A DNA stretch of 64,000 nt from an uncultured Collinsella sp. (GCA_958354105.1 CATWVA010000007.1:1-64000), one strand, 5' to 3'; positions 34,705 through 43,505 are shown, numbered from the stretch's first letter. Notes: generated from the letters alone by a model not told the origin. Numbers and translations are program-made.

Positions 34705-35118
34705 CTAGCGCCGCGCCCAGCGGTCTAGAGCCCTGCGCGCAGCCACGGTCGCCTCGGCCGCGTCGCACACGCGGTAGCGCACGCCCGAGCCGCCGCGCGC
34801 CTCGATCTCGAGCCAGCCCTCGCCGTTCGACTCCCGCCCGAAGAAGATGAGCTGGAGCTCTCTGACATTGCCTCTGTCGTCCGCCGCGTCCACCAGGTAG
34901 ACGTAGTTTGCCCCCGCCCCGGTGGCGTCGGCGAAGGAGCTCACGTGGCTGCCGGGCTCGGGCGCGGGCGCCCACATGGCGATCTCAGGGTTGGGCAGCA
35001 CGCGGACGGCGATCGAGCGCAGCGCCGACCCCCAGCCGGCGTCGAGCAGGGCATTCCCGCCCAGGACGAGCGCTGCGGAGAGGAGGACGAGCATGGAGGC
35101 GAGCGGCCTCCTACGCAT
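34705..35118 (-). CDS. YxeA-like (DUF1093) secreted protein
   Basis: 137 residues. The N-terminus is a signal peptide or anchor (RRRPLASMLVLLSAALVLGG). The rest, NYVYLVDAADDRGNVRELQLIFFGRE ... WLEIEARGGSGVRYRVCD, given here in parts, matches the YxeA family: Y-x-Y, G, F, L+V, and V-x-W/V-like strands of an OB-type fold. YxeA-like genes often sit with antimicrobial-peptide ABC transporters. It overlaps the upstream permease gene by 8 bp. The family call is by pattern only. Confidence 0.6.
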   Translation of the reverse strand: MRRRPLASMLVLLSAALVLGGNALLDAGWGSALRSIAVRVLPNPEIAMWAPAPEPGSHVSSFADATGAGANYVYLVDAADDRGNVRELQLIFFGRESNGEGWLEIEARGGSGVRYRVCDAAEATVAARRALDRWARR

Positions 35119-35926
35119 CTGCCCTCCCGTCCTCGAAGCGGCAGAACCAGGCGAGAAGGACGGCGCCGGCTGCCAGGGTAAGCGCGAGGCTAGCGAGCGC
35201 AGTCGTGAGGAGAGGGCCCGCCGCGCGTGCGGCGTCGATGAAGGCCTCCACCCCGAGCGATCCAAGGCGCGCGGGCCAGGCGAGCGGCACCCAGCCCAGG
35301 GGCGTCGCCAGGGCACCGGTGAGCTCGCCGGTCATAAGGCCGTGCGCAAGTCCGCCCACCGAGAAGAACGCGAGGAGCATCCCCGCCGCGCCGGCGCCGA
35401 TGACGGCGTTGCGGCCGAGGCGCAGGGCCACGCCGAGCCCCAGCGCGTAGAGGGGCAGGCTGCCCAGCACGATGCCCGCCCAGGCGGCCGCAAGCGGAGT
35501 GGGCCCGAGCGGCAGGCGCCCGGCGACGGCGAGCACGGCCCCGAACACGCCGAGAGCCACGGCCAACGCGCCCGCGCCGAGCGCCGCAAGGGTGAGCAGC
35601 TTCGCCGCGACGGCGCGCCCGCGCGAGGGGACCGCCGTGAGGTTGGCGAGGCGCCCGGCAGCGCGCTCCTCGTCCACGGCGAGCCCGCAGACGATGGCGG
35701 ACATGAGCGGCATGAGGGCGCCGAGGAACTGGGCGTAGGCGTCCGCGCCCAGCGCCGGGTCCCATCGGGCTACGGAGAAGTACTCGCCGCAGGCAAGACC
35801 GGCCGCCAGGCCGCAGGCGAGGTGCACCGCCGCGAGCGGGGAGCGCGCCAGGCGCAGGGCCTCGGAGAGCAGGGCCCGCGGGAGAGTCATGCGCGGCGTC
35901 GGGTCGGAGAGTCGTGTCATGGCCAT
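35111..35926 (-). CDS. ABC-2 type permease, lantibiotic-protection (LanG-like)
   Basis: 271 residues from ATG 35926 (AGGAG 5 bp upstream), with six hydrophobic segments. ARSPLAAVHLACGLAAGLACG and DEERAAGRLANLT match the EpiG/MutG-type layout: an N-terminal cytoplasmic helix, then TM1 and the conserved D-E-R patch. It overlaps the other permease by 1-3 bp (TGATGG). Together with the ATPase it should form an exporter that removes lantibiotics from the membrane. Confidence 0.78.
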   Translation of the reverse strand: MAMTRLSDPTPRMTLPRALLSEALRLARSPLAAVHLACGLAAGLACGEYFSVARWDPALGADAYAQFLGALMPLMSAIVCGLAVDEERAAGRLANLTAVPSRGRAVAAKLLTLAALGAGALAVALGVFGAVLAVAGRLPLGPTPLAAAWAGIVLGSLPLYALGLGVALRLGRNAVIGAGAAGMLLAFFSVGGLAHGLMTGELTGALATPLGWVPLAWPARLGSLGVEAFIDAARAAGPLLTTALASLALTLAAGAVLLAWFCRFEDGRADA

Positions 35927-36696
35927 CACCTCTCCTCGGAGCGCGCGAACCAGGCCGCGCCCGCCGCCGTGAGCGCGGCGAACGCGAGCGCGCAGACCGC
36001 AAGGCCCGCCAGCGTGAGCACGCCGTCCGCCATGAGCGCCCCGCCGAGCGCCATGTCCGCCGCGAGCGGCTCGCCGCTCGGCAGCACGGGAATGAAGCTC
36101 GTGGGGATGACCATGCTCGCCGACGGCGGAAAGAGCTGCGGCAACGGCACCAACGACCAGGCGAACCCACCCACGAGCTGCGCGGCGAGCGGGCAGAAGA
36201 TGCCCGCGAGCATGCCGAGCCGCGCCGTGAGGAAGAGCCCTGCGGGGATCATCCACGCCGCGGTCACCGTGTTGGCGAGCGCGCAGAGGAGCATCGTGAG
36301 CGTGCCCGCGGCCGTGAGGCCCTGCGAGGAGAACGCCGATCCCGCGAGGTAGATGCCGAAGACCACGAGGTTCGAGAGCGTGCAGAGCGCGAGGCACCAG
36401 AGCGCCTTGGCCCACCAGGCTCGCCCGAGCGGGAAGCCCAGGCCCAGAAGCCCCCGCATCCGCGTGCGAGCGTCCGCCCGCGCGACGCACGCCACCACGA
36501 GCGATAGAGACACGGGCAGGAAGAGCGCGTACCAGTAGTTCCACGCGCTGAAGATCTGCACGCCCCGGTAGGGCATCGCGCCGAGCAGCGGCATCGGCAG
36601 CGCCATGAGCACGGCCAGGCGAACCGGTGCCGCGTGGCGCGACTTCAGGGCCTCGGCGCGCAGGCCCGCGAGCAGGCCGCCTTTCTCACCCGTCAT
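35926..36696 (-). CDS. ABC-2 type permease, lantibiotic-protection (LanE-like)
   Basis: 256 residues with six hydrophobic segments. LRAEALKSRHAAPVRLAVLMAL is the usual E-x-LK-x(R) opening of EpiE/MutE permeases, here shown as EALKSRH. ARADARTRMRGLLGLGFPLGRAWWAKAL corresponds to the cytoplasmic coupling loop. It overlaps the ATPase gene by 4 bp (ATGA). Distinct in sequence from its partner at 35111. Confidence 0.78.
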   Translation of the reverse strand: MTGEKGGLLAGLRAEALKSRHAAPVRLAVLMALPMPLLGAMPYRGVQIFSAWNYWYALFLPVSLSLVVACVARADARTRMRGLLGLGFPLGRAWWAKALWCLALCTLSNLVVFGIYLAGSAFSSQGLTAAGTLTMLLCALANTVTAAWMIPAGLFLTARLGMLAGIFCPLAAQLVGGFAWSLVPLPQLFPPSASMVIPTSFIPVLPSGEPLAADMALGGALMADGVLTLAGLAVCALAFAALTAAGAAWFARSEER

Positions 36697-37421
36697 GCCG
36701 CCACCTCCCCGCGCGCTCGTCGCCCTTCCCGGCAGAAGCTCATGAAGAGTTCCTCGAGGTCCTGCCCGGGCCGAAGCGCATCCTCGTAGGCGAGGCGCCC
36801 CCCGCAGATGATGCCGATGGTGTCCGCCATCTGCTGCACCTCGGAGAGGATGTGGCTCGAGACGATCACCGTCGTACCCGCCGCCGCGAAGCCGCGGATC
36901 TGGTCGCGCAGCTCCTCGATGCCGATGGGGTCGAGCCCGTTGGTGGGCTCGTCGAGCACGAGCAGGCGTGGCCGGGCGATCAGCGCCAGCGCGAGCCCCA
37001 GGCGCTGCCGCATGCCCATCGAGAAGCGCCCGGCGCGCTTCTTCCCGGTGTCCGCGAGGTCCACGGCGGCGAGCACCTCATCTATGCGGCTCTCGGGAAG
37101 GCCCAGCAGCGTGGTGCGCACGCGCAGGTTCTCGCGCGCGGTGAGGTTGGGGTAGAGCGGCGCCTCCTCGATGAGGCTGCCGATTGCGTAGAGGTCCTCG
37201 CGGCGCCAGGCGTGCCCGGCAAAGAGGATCTCCCCGGCCGTCGGCCGCAGCATCCCGCAGATCATCTTGAGCGTTGTCGACTTGCCGGCGCCGTTGGGAC
37301 CGAGCAGCCCGTACACCTCGCCCTCGCGGATATGAAGGCTCACGTCGGCCACGGCGTCCTGCGCCTGGTCGCCGCGGCCGAAGCGCTTGGTGAGCCCGCG
37401 CGTCTCGAGCATGTAACCCAT
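36693..37421 (-). CDS. ABC transporter ATPase, lantibiotic-protection (LanF-like)
   Basis: 242 residues. Walker A is GPNGAGKST, signature SMGMRQRLGLA, Walker B LLVLDEPTNGLDP. IGSLIEEAPLYPNLTARENL is the typical BcrA/NisF-type Q-loop block. AAAGGA lies 7 bp before ATG. It heads the minus-strand operon ATPase-permease-permease-YxeA-like-regulator-kinase, the order usual for lantibiotic immunity and Cpr-like systems. GC is about 70 percent, above the core genome. Confidence 0.88.
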   Translation of the reverse strand: MGYMLETRGLTKRFGRGDQAQDAVADVSLHIREGEVYGLLGPNGAGKSTTLKMICGMLRPTAGEILFAGHAWRREDLYAIGSLIEEAPLYPNLTARENLRVRTTLLGLPESRIDEVLAAVDLADTGKKRAGRFSMGMRQRLGLALALIARPRLLVLDEPTNGLDPIGIEELRDQIRGFAAAGTTVIVSSHILSEVQQMADTIGIICGGRLAYEDALRPGQDLEELFMSFCREGRRARGEVAA

Positions 37422-37632
37422 GGGTTTATCCTTTCTCTTCCGGGAGCGCGGGCCGAGTCACCGTGCCCGCGCGCCTTACCTTTCGGGTTCACCATCCATG
37501 GTGGGGCGTGTTTCTAACGAAGCCGTAACGGCCGTTGGGCTCTTTTGGCGCCAACCCTTCTCGACCCGCACATCATGATTAATTTGCTTAAGGCAACAAC
37601 TTTCCCGATCGATGTAATCACCGAATCAAAAC

Positions 37633-37689
37633 GTGTACATCAGCCATCAAAGATGCCGAAAAATGTCATATTTGGAGGCTGATGTACAC
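37633..37689. repeat. 13-bp perfect inverted repeat in a 395-bp gap
   Basis: GTGTACATCAGCC (37633-37645) and its exact complement (37677-37689) flank 31 bp. The homology extends imperfectly inward to about 25 bp per arm. It lies between the divergent immunity operon and the phosphotransferase gene. Nothing else is recognised in the gap. Confidence 0.6.
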
Positions 37690-37817
37690 AAATGCAGAAT
37701 GCCGCACAACCCAGTAGCATCCTCCATATGTCTGGACTCTCTATGCTTACGCTGGATAGACATCGCCGGAACGGGTATAGTATCGAAAGTTTTGTCGTTA
37801 ACCAGCGGGGGAGTCCT

Positions 37818-38522
37818 GTGGGCATCAAAAAGAAGATCAAAAAGGAGCTTATCGGCACTTCCGATTACCCGTCGAATAAGATCTTTACGATCTCCAATTT
37901 CATCACCTTTACGCGCCTGATCCTCACCCTGGTATTTCTGTACCTGTTTGTGACGGATAACAACCGCGTCATCGCCATCGTTATCTACGCCGTTGCCGCC
38001 TCCACCGACTGGATGGACGGTCAGATCGCCCGCATGACCAAGACGGTCTCGTGGCTCGGCAAGGTCATGGATCCCATCTGCGACCGTGCGCTGCTGTTCA
38101 CCGGCGTACTTGGGCTGGTGGTTCGCGGAGAGCTGCCAATCTGGGTCTGCGTGCTCATTATTGGCCGCGACATCTATCTGGGCATCGGCACGCTTATCGT
38201 GCGTCATTATCACCGTCGCCCCATCGATGTCGTCTTTCCCGGAAAGATTGCCACTGCACTGCTCATGACCGGCTTCTCGCTCATGCTGCTCGGGTTCCCC
38301 GTTATTGACGGCCTGCATCTTTTACCTTCAACCCTTACGGCCTTCCCGGGCCTCAACGGAAGCTCGGTGCCCCTCGGCATCTTCTTTGTGTACGGCGGCG
38401 TGATCTTCTCCATGCTCACGGCTGTCATCTATTCCATTAAGGGCGGAGTGGCCATTAAACAGGCTCTCGCGCATCCCGAGGACGAGGACATCGACTTTCT
38501 GAACCCTGAAATCGAAGACTGA
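37818..38522 (+). CDS. CDP-alcohol phosphatidyltransferase family membrane protein
   Basis: 234 residues from GTG 37818 (GGGGAG 4 bp upstream). The catalytic pattern is complete: D-W-M-DGQIAR-x8-G-K-x-MD-x3-D, at residues about 60-85. Five to six hydrophobic segments follow. It is a second member besides pgsA at 58728 and could make another phospholipid head group, for example phosphatidylinositol-type or cardiolipin; this cannot be told. The FHA gene follows 66 bp on. Confidence 0.85.
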   Translation: MGIKKKIKKELIGTSDYPSNKIFTISNFITFTRLILTLVFLYLFVTDNNRVIAIVIYAVAASTDWMDGQIARMTKTVSWLGKVMDPICDRALLFTGVLGLVVRGELPIWVCVLIIGRDIYLGIGTLIVRHYHRRPIDVVFPGKIATALLMTGFSLMLLGFPVIDGLHLLPSTLTAFPGLNGSSVPLGIFFVYGGVIFSMLTAVIYSIKGGVAIKQALAHPEDEDIDFLNPEIED

Positions 38523-38588
38523 TTCGTTGGGGTATGATTACGTACGGTTCATTATTTGCGGCACGTCCGCGATAAGTTAGGGGTTGTC

Positions 38589-39023
38589 ATGGACAACATG
38601 GTTAACAATATGCCTCAGAATGATAAGACTGCTGACGCTACCTGCGTATTCCGCGTGCCTTCAAGCGACGTCACCGTTCCCGACCTCATGGCCAACGTGC
38701 GCATCACCGCCCCCGTTCTGTCCATCGTCAAGGGTCCGCAGACTGGTGCCGCCTTTGAGCTCGAGGACGACGTGACCACCATCGGCCGCGATCCTGCGAA
38801 CGGCATCTTCCTCAATGACATGACCGTATCGCGCAGCCACGCGCGCATTATCCGCGAGGGCCTCGGCGCTCGCATCGAGGACTTGGGCTCGCTCAATGGC
38901 ACCTGGGTCGACGGTGCCATCGTCAATGCAGCCCCGCTGCACGACGGTTCTTCCGTCCAGATCGGTACGTTTACGCTCATCTACCACGAGAGCACGCCGG
39001 AGCGCATCGAAACCGGTGAGTAG
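38589..39023 (+). CDS. FHA domain protein
   Basis: 144 residues. The FHA fold (residues about 45-135) has TTIGRDPANGIFLNDMTVSRSHARI, shown in parts: IGRDP, SRSHARI and LGSLNGTWVDG, with the phosphothreonine-binding R, S and N all present. Residues 1-40 contain the TCVFR type segment, possibly a phosphothreonine-bearing tail like GarA/Odhl. It is followed 3 bp later by a MerR gene in the common ftsR arrangement. Likely a phosphosignalling adaptor. Confidence 0.9.
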   Translation: MDNMVNNMPQNDKTADATCVFRVPSSDVTVPDLMANVRITAPVLSIVKGPQTGAAFELEDDVTTIGRDPANGIFLNDMTVSRSHARIIREGLGARIEDLGSLNGTWVDGAIVNAAPLHDGSSVQIGTFTLIYHESTPERIETGE

Positions 39024-39026
39024 GGC

Positions 39027-39905
39027 ATGGCCGAACGCAACTATCTGAGTATCGGCCAAGTCGTCAACCTACTTCGAGGCGCATACCCCGATCTTTCGAA
39101 CTCAAAAATTAGATTTCTAGAAGATGAGGGGCTCATTACCCCTCATCGTACGCCTAAGGGATACCGTCAGTACTCTAAGGAGGACGTTGATCGCCTGGAG
39201 GTCATCCTGCACTTGCAGAAGACCCGCTACATGCCGCTCAACGTGATTAAGCAGCGCTTGGAAAACGCCACGGACCTGTCAACGCTCGCCTACGAGGTGG
39301 GCTTGCTGTCCGATGTTCCGCTTAAGACGGAGCCCAAGGAGACCAAACAAAAGCTGCATCCCATCGAGACCATTCCCGATATGCTGGGCGTCGAGATCTC
39401 GTTTATCCGCTCCCTGGCCGAAAACGACCTCATTCGCATCATCAAGAGCCCGCAGAACCGCGAGCTTGTCGATGGCCGCGATTTCCCGATCATCCGTTAC
39501 TGCTCCGAGCTTTCACGTTTCCATATCGAGCCGCGAAACCTGCGCCAGTACGTATCTTCGGCAAACCGCGAGTCCTCGATGTTTGAGCAGGTGCTCGTGA
39601 GTATGCTCGGCATGGACACTTCCGACGACGAACGCGACGCCAAGCTCGAGCGTGCGTTTAAGAAGCTTCACGACCTGACCGAAGGTGTGCACACTGCGCT
39701 GCTCAAGAACCGCGTTTTTGAGTCTCTCAATGCCGTGGTCGAGGACGCCGACATCGATGCACTCGATGAGGAAATCACTCGCTCCGAGTCCACCAAAGCC
39801 AAAAACGAAGAGATAGCCACGCCGGCTTCGCACGAGGATTCTCTCGTAAAGCCGCTCAAGGTCGTCGCCCCTTCGCACTCCGGTACCGCCACGGCGGGCA
39901 AATAA
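39027..39905 (+). CDS. MerR family regulator (FtsR-like)
   Basis: 292 residues. The N-terminal winged helix (YLSIGQVVNLLRGAY ... ISNSKIRFLEDEGLI, shown in parts) is the MerR DNA-binding domain; a dimer helix follows and the C-terminal region has no metal-binding cysteines. FHA-MerR pairs downstream of a CDP-alcohol enzyme are conserved in Actinobacteria, where FtsR activates ftsZ. That role is inferred from context only. Confidence 0.85.
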   Translation: MAERNYLSIGQVVNLLRGAYPDLSNSKIRFLEDEGLITPHRTPKGYRQYSKEDVDRLEVILHLQKTRYMPLNVIKQRLENATDLSTLAYEVGLLSDVPLKTEPKETKQKLHPIETIPDMLGVEISFIRSLAENDLIRIIKSPQNRELVDGRDFPIIRYCSELSRFHIEPRNLRQYVSSANRESSMFEQVLVSMLGMDTSDDERDAKLERAFKKLHDLTEGVHTALLKNRVFESLNAVVEDADIDALDEEITRSESTKAKNEEIATPASHEDSLVKPLKVVAPSHSGTATAGK

Positions 39906-39945
39906 CCGCTGCCGCTTATCCGGCAACCCATTGAAAGGTCATGCA

Positions 39946-40476
39946 ATGTACGACTTCGAATCTCAAATCGTCGACATCCCCGACTATCCCGAGCCCGGAG
40001 TCATCTTTAAAGACATCACGCCGCTCTTTGGCAATCCCGAGGCGCTCAAAGCCATGACCGATACCCTCGCCGAGCACTTTGCCGGCATGGGAATCACCAA
40101 GGTCGTGGGTCCCGAGGCTCGCGGCTTTATGGTTGGCGTACCGGTGGCTGTAGCCCTTGGCGCCGGCTTTGTTCCCGCACGTAAACCGGGCAAGCTGCCG
40201 CGCGAGACCGTAAGCCAGAGCTACGAGCTCGAGTACGGCACCGATTCAATTGAGATCCATGCCGACGCTATCAGCTCTAAAGATACCGTGTTAATTCTGG
40301 ACGACTTGGTCGCGACGGGCGGAACCGTCGAGGCAACAGGTAAACTGGTGCGAGATATGGGCGCAAAGCTTATCGGTTACGGTTGTATACTTGAGCTTGC
40401 GTTTCTCAACCCGCGCGAGAAGCTCACGCCGTCTGATGACGATGTGGAGCTCTTTAGCCTGGTGACGGTAGACTAG
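39946..40476 (+). CDS. apt: Adenine phosphoribosyltransferase
   Basis: 176 residues. IPDYPEPGVIFKDITPL opens the family, GPEARGFM and ARKPGKLPRE bind substrate, and VLILDDLVATGGTVEAT is the PRPP motif. ATG 39946 was chosen over TTG 39931. It salvages adenine to AMP. Confidence 0.96.
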   Translation: MYDFESQIVDIPDYPEPGVIFKDITPLFGNPEALKAMTDTLAEHFAGMGITKVVGPEARGFMVGVPVAVALGAGFVPARKPGKLPRETVSQSYELEYGTDSIEIHADAISSKDTVLILDDLVATGGTVEATGKLVRDMGAKLIGYGCILELAFLNPREKLTPSDDDVELFSLVTVD

Positions 40477-40508
40477 CCGTTACCCTTAGTTACTGGAAAG
40501 GAAGCTAC

Positions 40509-41636
40509 ATGCGCACAGCAAACACGCACAAAAACATGGCACGCTGCGCTGCTACGGCAACCCTCGCTTGTGTTTTGGGCTTGGGCCTCGCGGCTCCTGC
40601 CTACGCCGATACCGCATCCGACCTTGCCGCTGCTCGTACGAAGCTCGAGCAGATCGGCACCCAAACCCAGCAGATTTACGATGAGCTCGCCACGCAGACG
40701 CAGGCGCTCGACCAGACTGCTGGCGAGATCACGCAAAAGCAGCAGGAGATCGCCGATGGTCAGGCCAAGCTCTCGACCTATGTCGCCGGCGAGTACAAAA
40801 CCGGCGGTCTGAGCCTGCTTCAGGTTCTGACCGGCGTCGATGACCTGAGCGATATGCTCAACCGTCTGTTCTACTACGGCAAAGTTTCCGATAAGCAGGC
40901 TCAGACCATTCAAGAGGTCAAGGAACTCAAGCAGCAGCTCACCGATAAGCAGGCCGAGCAGGAGAAGAACGTCGCCACCACGCAAAAGAAGGTCGACGAG
41001 CTTAACGCCCAGCAGGCTGAAGCCCAGAACGTCGTAAACTCTCTGGATTCTCAGCTGCAGGCTGAGCTCGCCGCCGAGGCCGAGGCCAACGCCGCGCTGC
41101 AGGCCGGTATCAACGCCAGTACCGCCGAGAAGGCCACGGTGAGCAACGAGACTGCCGGTACGACCGAGAACGCCAACAACGGTGGCCAGACCAGCAATAA
41201 CAACAACCAGGGCGGTAACACTCCGGCTCCTACGCCGGCACCTGCTCCGACGCCGCAGCCCTCCACGCCTGCTCCGGCTCCGACGCCTTCTGCTCCGAGC
41301 CAGTCCGTCGATGGCGGTTCTGTTGTCTCGCGTGCATACAGCAAGCTTGGTTGCGCTTATTCCTGGGGCGGAATTGGCCCGAACAGCTTCGACTGCTCTG
41401 GTTTTGTTAGCTACTGCCTCACTGGCCGCTATTGTCGCCTAGGCACCACGGGCACCTTTATGGGCTGGACGCGTGTGTCCGATCCGCAGCCCGGTGACGT
41501 TGTGGTCAACTCGTACCACACCGGCATTTACATCGGTGGTGGTCAGATGATTCATGCTTCCGACTACAACACGGGCGTTATCATCAGCTCCGTTGCCGCC
41601 GGCATGAACAACAACTATATCTTCGTTCGCTACTAA
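40509..41636 (+). CDS. Secreted NlpC/P60 cell-wall hydrolase
   Basis: 375 residues. A signal peptide (cut near AYA|DT, residue 34) is followed by a long coiled coil (residues 36-210) like the PcsB/RipA regulator part. A Pro/Ala/Thr linker comes next, then an NlpC/P60 domain with the catalytic Cys in DCSGFVSY and His in SYHTGIYIG and MIHAS. It should cut peptidoglycan peptides outside the membrane; the coiled coil suggests control by a division partner such as FtsX. Confidence 0.93.
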   Translation: MRTANTHKNMARCAATATLACVLGLGLAAPAYADTASDLAAARTKLEQIGTQTQQIYDELATQTQALDQTAGEITQKQQEIADGQAKLSTYVAGEYKTGGLSLLQVLTGVDDLSDMLNRLFYYGKVSDKQAQTIQEVKELKQQLTDKQAEQEKNVATTQKKVDELNAQQAEAQNVVNSLDSQLQAELAAEAEANAALQAGINASTAEKATVSNETAGTTENANNGGQTSNNNNQGGNTPAPTPAPAPTPQPSTPAPAPTPSAPSQSVDGGSVVSRAYSKLGCAYSWGGIGPNSFDCSGFVSYCLTGRYCRLGTTGTFMGWTRVSDPQPGDVVVNSYHTGIYIGGGQMIHASDYNTGVIISSVAAGMNNNYIFVRY

Positions 41637-41659
41637 GTATTCAGATAAAACAAACGGAG

Positions 41660-41698
41660 ATGGACCTCGTGGCTTTGAGTCATGGGGTCCATTCTTTT
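41660..41698 (+). terminator. NlpC/P60 gene terminator
   Basis: ATGGACC pairs with GGTCCAT and is followed by TCTTTTG. Confidence 0.7.
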
Positions 41699-41716
41699 GC
41701 CTTTAGTGCAGGCCGC

Positions 41717-41745
41717 TATCTAGTTTTGAATACTAGATAGCGGCC
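41717..41745. promoter_or_regulatory. 29-bp operator-like element before degV
   Basis: It lies inside a 13-bp perfect inverted repeat (GGCCGCTATCTAG / CTAGATAGCGGCC, 41711-41745, 9-bp spacer) and ends 20 bp before a -10 element TATAAT at 41766-41771. A 25-of-29 match occurs at 43391-43419 before the DUF1836 gene. Confidence 0.6.
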
Positions 41746-41800
41746 CAATCGGTCAGCAAGAAGGCTATAATTGTATGGGAGCAATTAGAAAGGACCCTCT

Positions 41801-42667
41801 ATGAGCTGGGCACTTATCTCAGATTCAAGCTGCAACCTCCGCGATTGGCAACCGACCGCACCCCATACCACCTTTGCATTTGCGCCCCTCAAAATTCGAG
41901 TGGGGGAGCGTGAATTCGTGGATGACCTTTCGCTCGACGTTCATGAGCTCAACTGCGCTGTTCAGGCGGAGACGAACGCTTCTTCGAGCGCTTGTCCCAG
42001 CGTAGGGGAGTGGGCCGAGCTCTTCAAATTAGCAGACAATACCATCTGCATGCCGATCTCTGAGGGCGTGTCGGGCAGCTACAACGCCGCCGCCACGGCT
42101 CGCGATATGGTTCTTGCCGAGGAACCGGACCGCAATATTCATCTTGTCAATTCACGCGCAGCTGGCGGCAAAATGGACCTCATTTTCTTGCTGTTCGACC
42201 GCTATCTTGCAAGCAGTCCGGATATCTCATTCGAGGATGCTTGTGCATACTTCGATAGCCTTGAACAGAACAGCAAAATCCTCTTCAGCTTGTGCAATTA
42301 CGAAAACCTCGCCAAGGCCGGACGTATCCCTAAGGCAGCCGGCGTCATTGCCAACAAGCTCAATATTCGCATTTTGGGCACGGCGAGTGAGGCCGGCAAA
42401 ATCGAACTCGTCGGGCACACGCGTGGCGAAAAGAAGATGTTCAACAAGATCATCGACACCATGGAAGCCGAAGGTTTTACGGGCGGCGAGGTCGTTATCG
42501 ACCATGTCGAGAATGAGACAGGCGCCCAAGCACTTGCCAGCCGAATTGTGGAGCGCTGGCCAGGCTCCAAGACTATCATCATGCCCTGTAACGGGCTAGA
42601 TTCATACTATGCCGAAATGCATGGGCTCATTATCGGCTACGGCATGGGCGTGGCTTCGGGCCAATAA
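41801..42667 (+). CDS. DegV family fatty-acid-binding protein
   Basis: 288 residues. Typical DegV features are ALISDSSCNL, ISEGVSGSYNAA and the C-terminal HGLIIGYGMGV; family members bind fatty acids for the FakA kinase. No fakA is nearby. AAAGGA precedes ATG. The inverted repeat at 41711-41745 suggests it is regulated, possibly by the DUF1836 protein. Confidence 0.9.
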   Translation: MSWALISDSSCNLRDWQPTAPHTTFAFAPLKIRVGEREFVDDLSLDVHELNCAVQAETNASSSACPSVGEWAELFKLADNTICMPISEGVSGSYNAAATARDMVLAEEPDRNIHLVNSRAAGGKMDLIFLLFDRYLASSPDISFEDACAYFDSLEQNSKILFSLCNYENLAKAGRIPKAAGVIANKLNIRILGTASEAGKIELVGHTRGEKKMFNKIIDTMEAEGFTGGEVVIDHVENETGAQALASRIVERWPGSKTIIMPCNGLDSYYAEMHGLIIGYGMGVASGQ

Positions 42668-42687
42668 CGTCCAACCAAGCAAAAATA

Positions 42688-42731
42688 CGGGCGGGACAAA
42701 GTGACAGATGACCCTTTGCTCCGCCCGTTTT
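42688..42731. terminator. Convergent degV/DUF1836 terminator
   Basis: CGGGCGG pairs with CCGCCCG around a loop holding ACAAAG/CTTTG, followed by TTTT on the plus strand. It can serve both convergent genes. Confidence 0.7.
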
Positions 42732-42740
42732 ATACGTCGG

Positions 42741-43352
42741 CTAGCTATTAAACCCATTAAACTTTAGATAGCTCATCAGGTACGCCTTCGAAACGAAGGA
42801 TGAAACCGCACTGCGCACAAGCAGCGACTCACGCGTTACCTGATGCGCCGTATCGGGAACCGGCGTCTGCTCGACGGAAAACGCCGAACGAATCGATGCC
42901 TCGAGCTGATCGACCACATAATCGAAGGCCGTCGGGGCATCGTAGCTCAAACGCTGAATGTTAAAGAGTGCCTGCACCGCAGCAATAGGTAACACCTGCT
43001 TAAAGAGGCAGATAGCGATCAAGCGGGCAATCTGCTCGCGGCCATATTGCTTTTTGACCGGAGCAGGCACCAGGCCGACCTTCACGTAGTTATTGATCAT
43101 CGATGGCGTAATGACAGGGTGCTCAACGCAAATGGACAGCGGCTCCATCCACAGCGCAACATACTCAATGACCTGGTCGCGGTAGAGCGTCACATTGGGC
43201 AACTGGTTATAGCGCGGCAGACTCAACGTATTGAGTTTACGCACGATATCGGACTGAATGAATGCATCGGGTAGCACCGTGGGCTGAATATCCTCGGGCT
43301 TAATGCTGACCGACGAATCGGACATCGGAATAACGTATTTAGCGTGGTTCAT
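42741..43352 (-). CDS. DUF1836 family putative regulator
   Basis: 203 residues from ATG 43352 (GGAGG 6 bp upstream). The region VITPSMINNYVKVGLVPAPVKKQYGREQIARL, shown here as SMINNYVKVGLV and YGREQIARL, is the MerR-like winged helix that defines DUF1836. The rest is helical. It is likely a DNA-binding regulator; its upstream region carries the element it shares with degV. Confidence 0.85.
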   Translation of the reverse strand: MNHAKYVIPMSDSSVSIKPEDIQPTVLPDAFIQSDIVRKLNTLSLPRYNQLPNVTLYRDQVIEYVALWMEPLSICVEHPVITPSMINNYVKVGLVPAPVKKQYGREQIARLIAICLFKQVLPIAAVQALFNIQRLSYDAPTAFDYVVDQLEASIRSAFSVEQTPVPDTAHQVTRESLLVRSAVSSFVSKAYLMSYLKFNGFNS

Positions 43353-43390
43353 AAGAGGCCTCCGTTCGTTTTCTATATTGTATTCTAGGT

Positions 43391-43419
43391 TATCTAGTTT
43401 TGCATACCACATAGCCGCC
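43391..43419. promoter_or_regulatory. 29-bp operator-like element before the DUF1836 gene
   Basis: Same orientation and 25 of 29 bases as 41717-41745, but the inverted-repeat half is changed. A TACAAT -10-like box lies on the minus strand between it and the start codon. Confidence 0.6.
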
Positions 43420-43420
43420 A

Positions 43421-43461
43421 AGAAAATTGGCGGGACAGTGCACTGATGCTTCGTCCCGCCA
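43421..43461 (-). terminator. trxB terminator
   Basis: On the minus strand GGCGGGAC pairs with GTCCCGCC around a 16-base loop and is followed by AATTTTCTT. Confidence 0.75.
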
Positions 43462-43505
43462 TTTAGTAAATTGATAACAACCTTACATAAGATATATTAT
43501 CGTAC

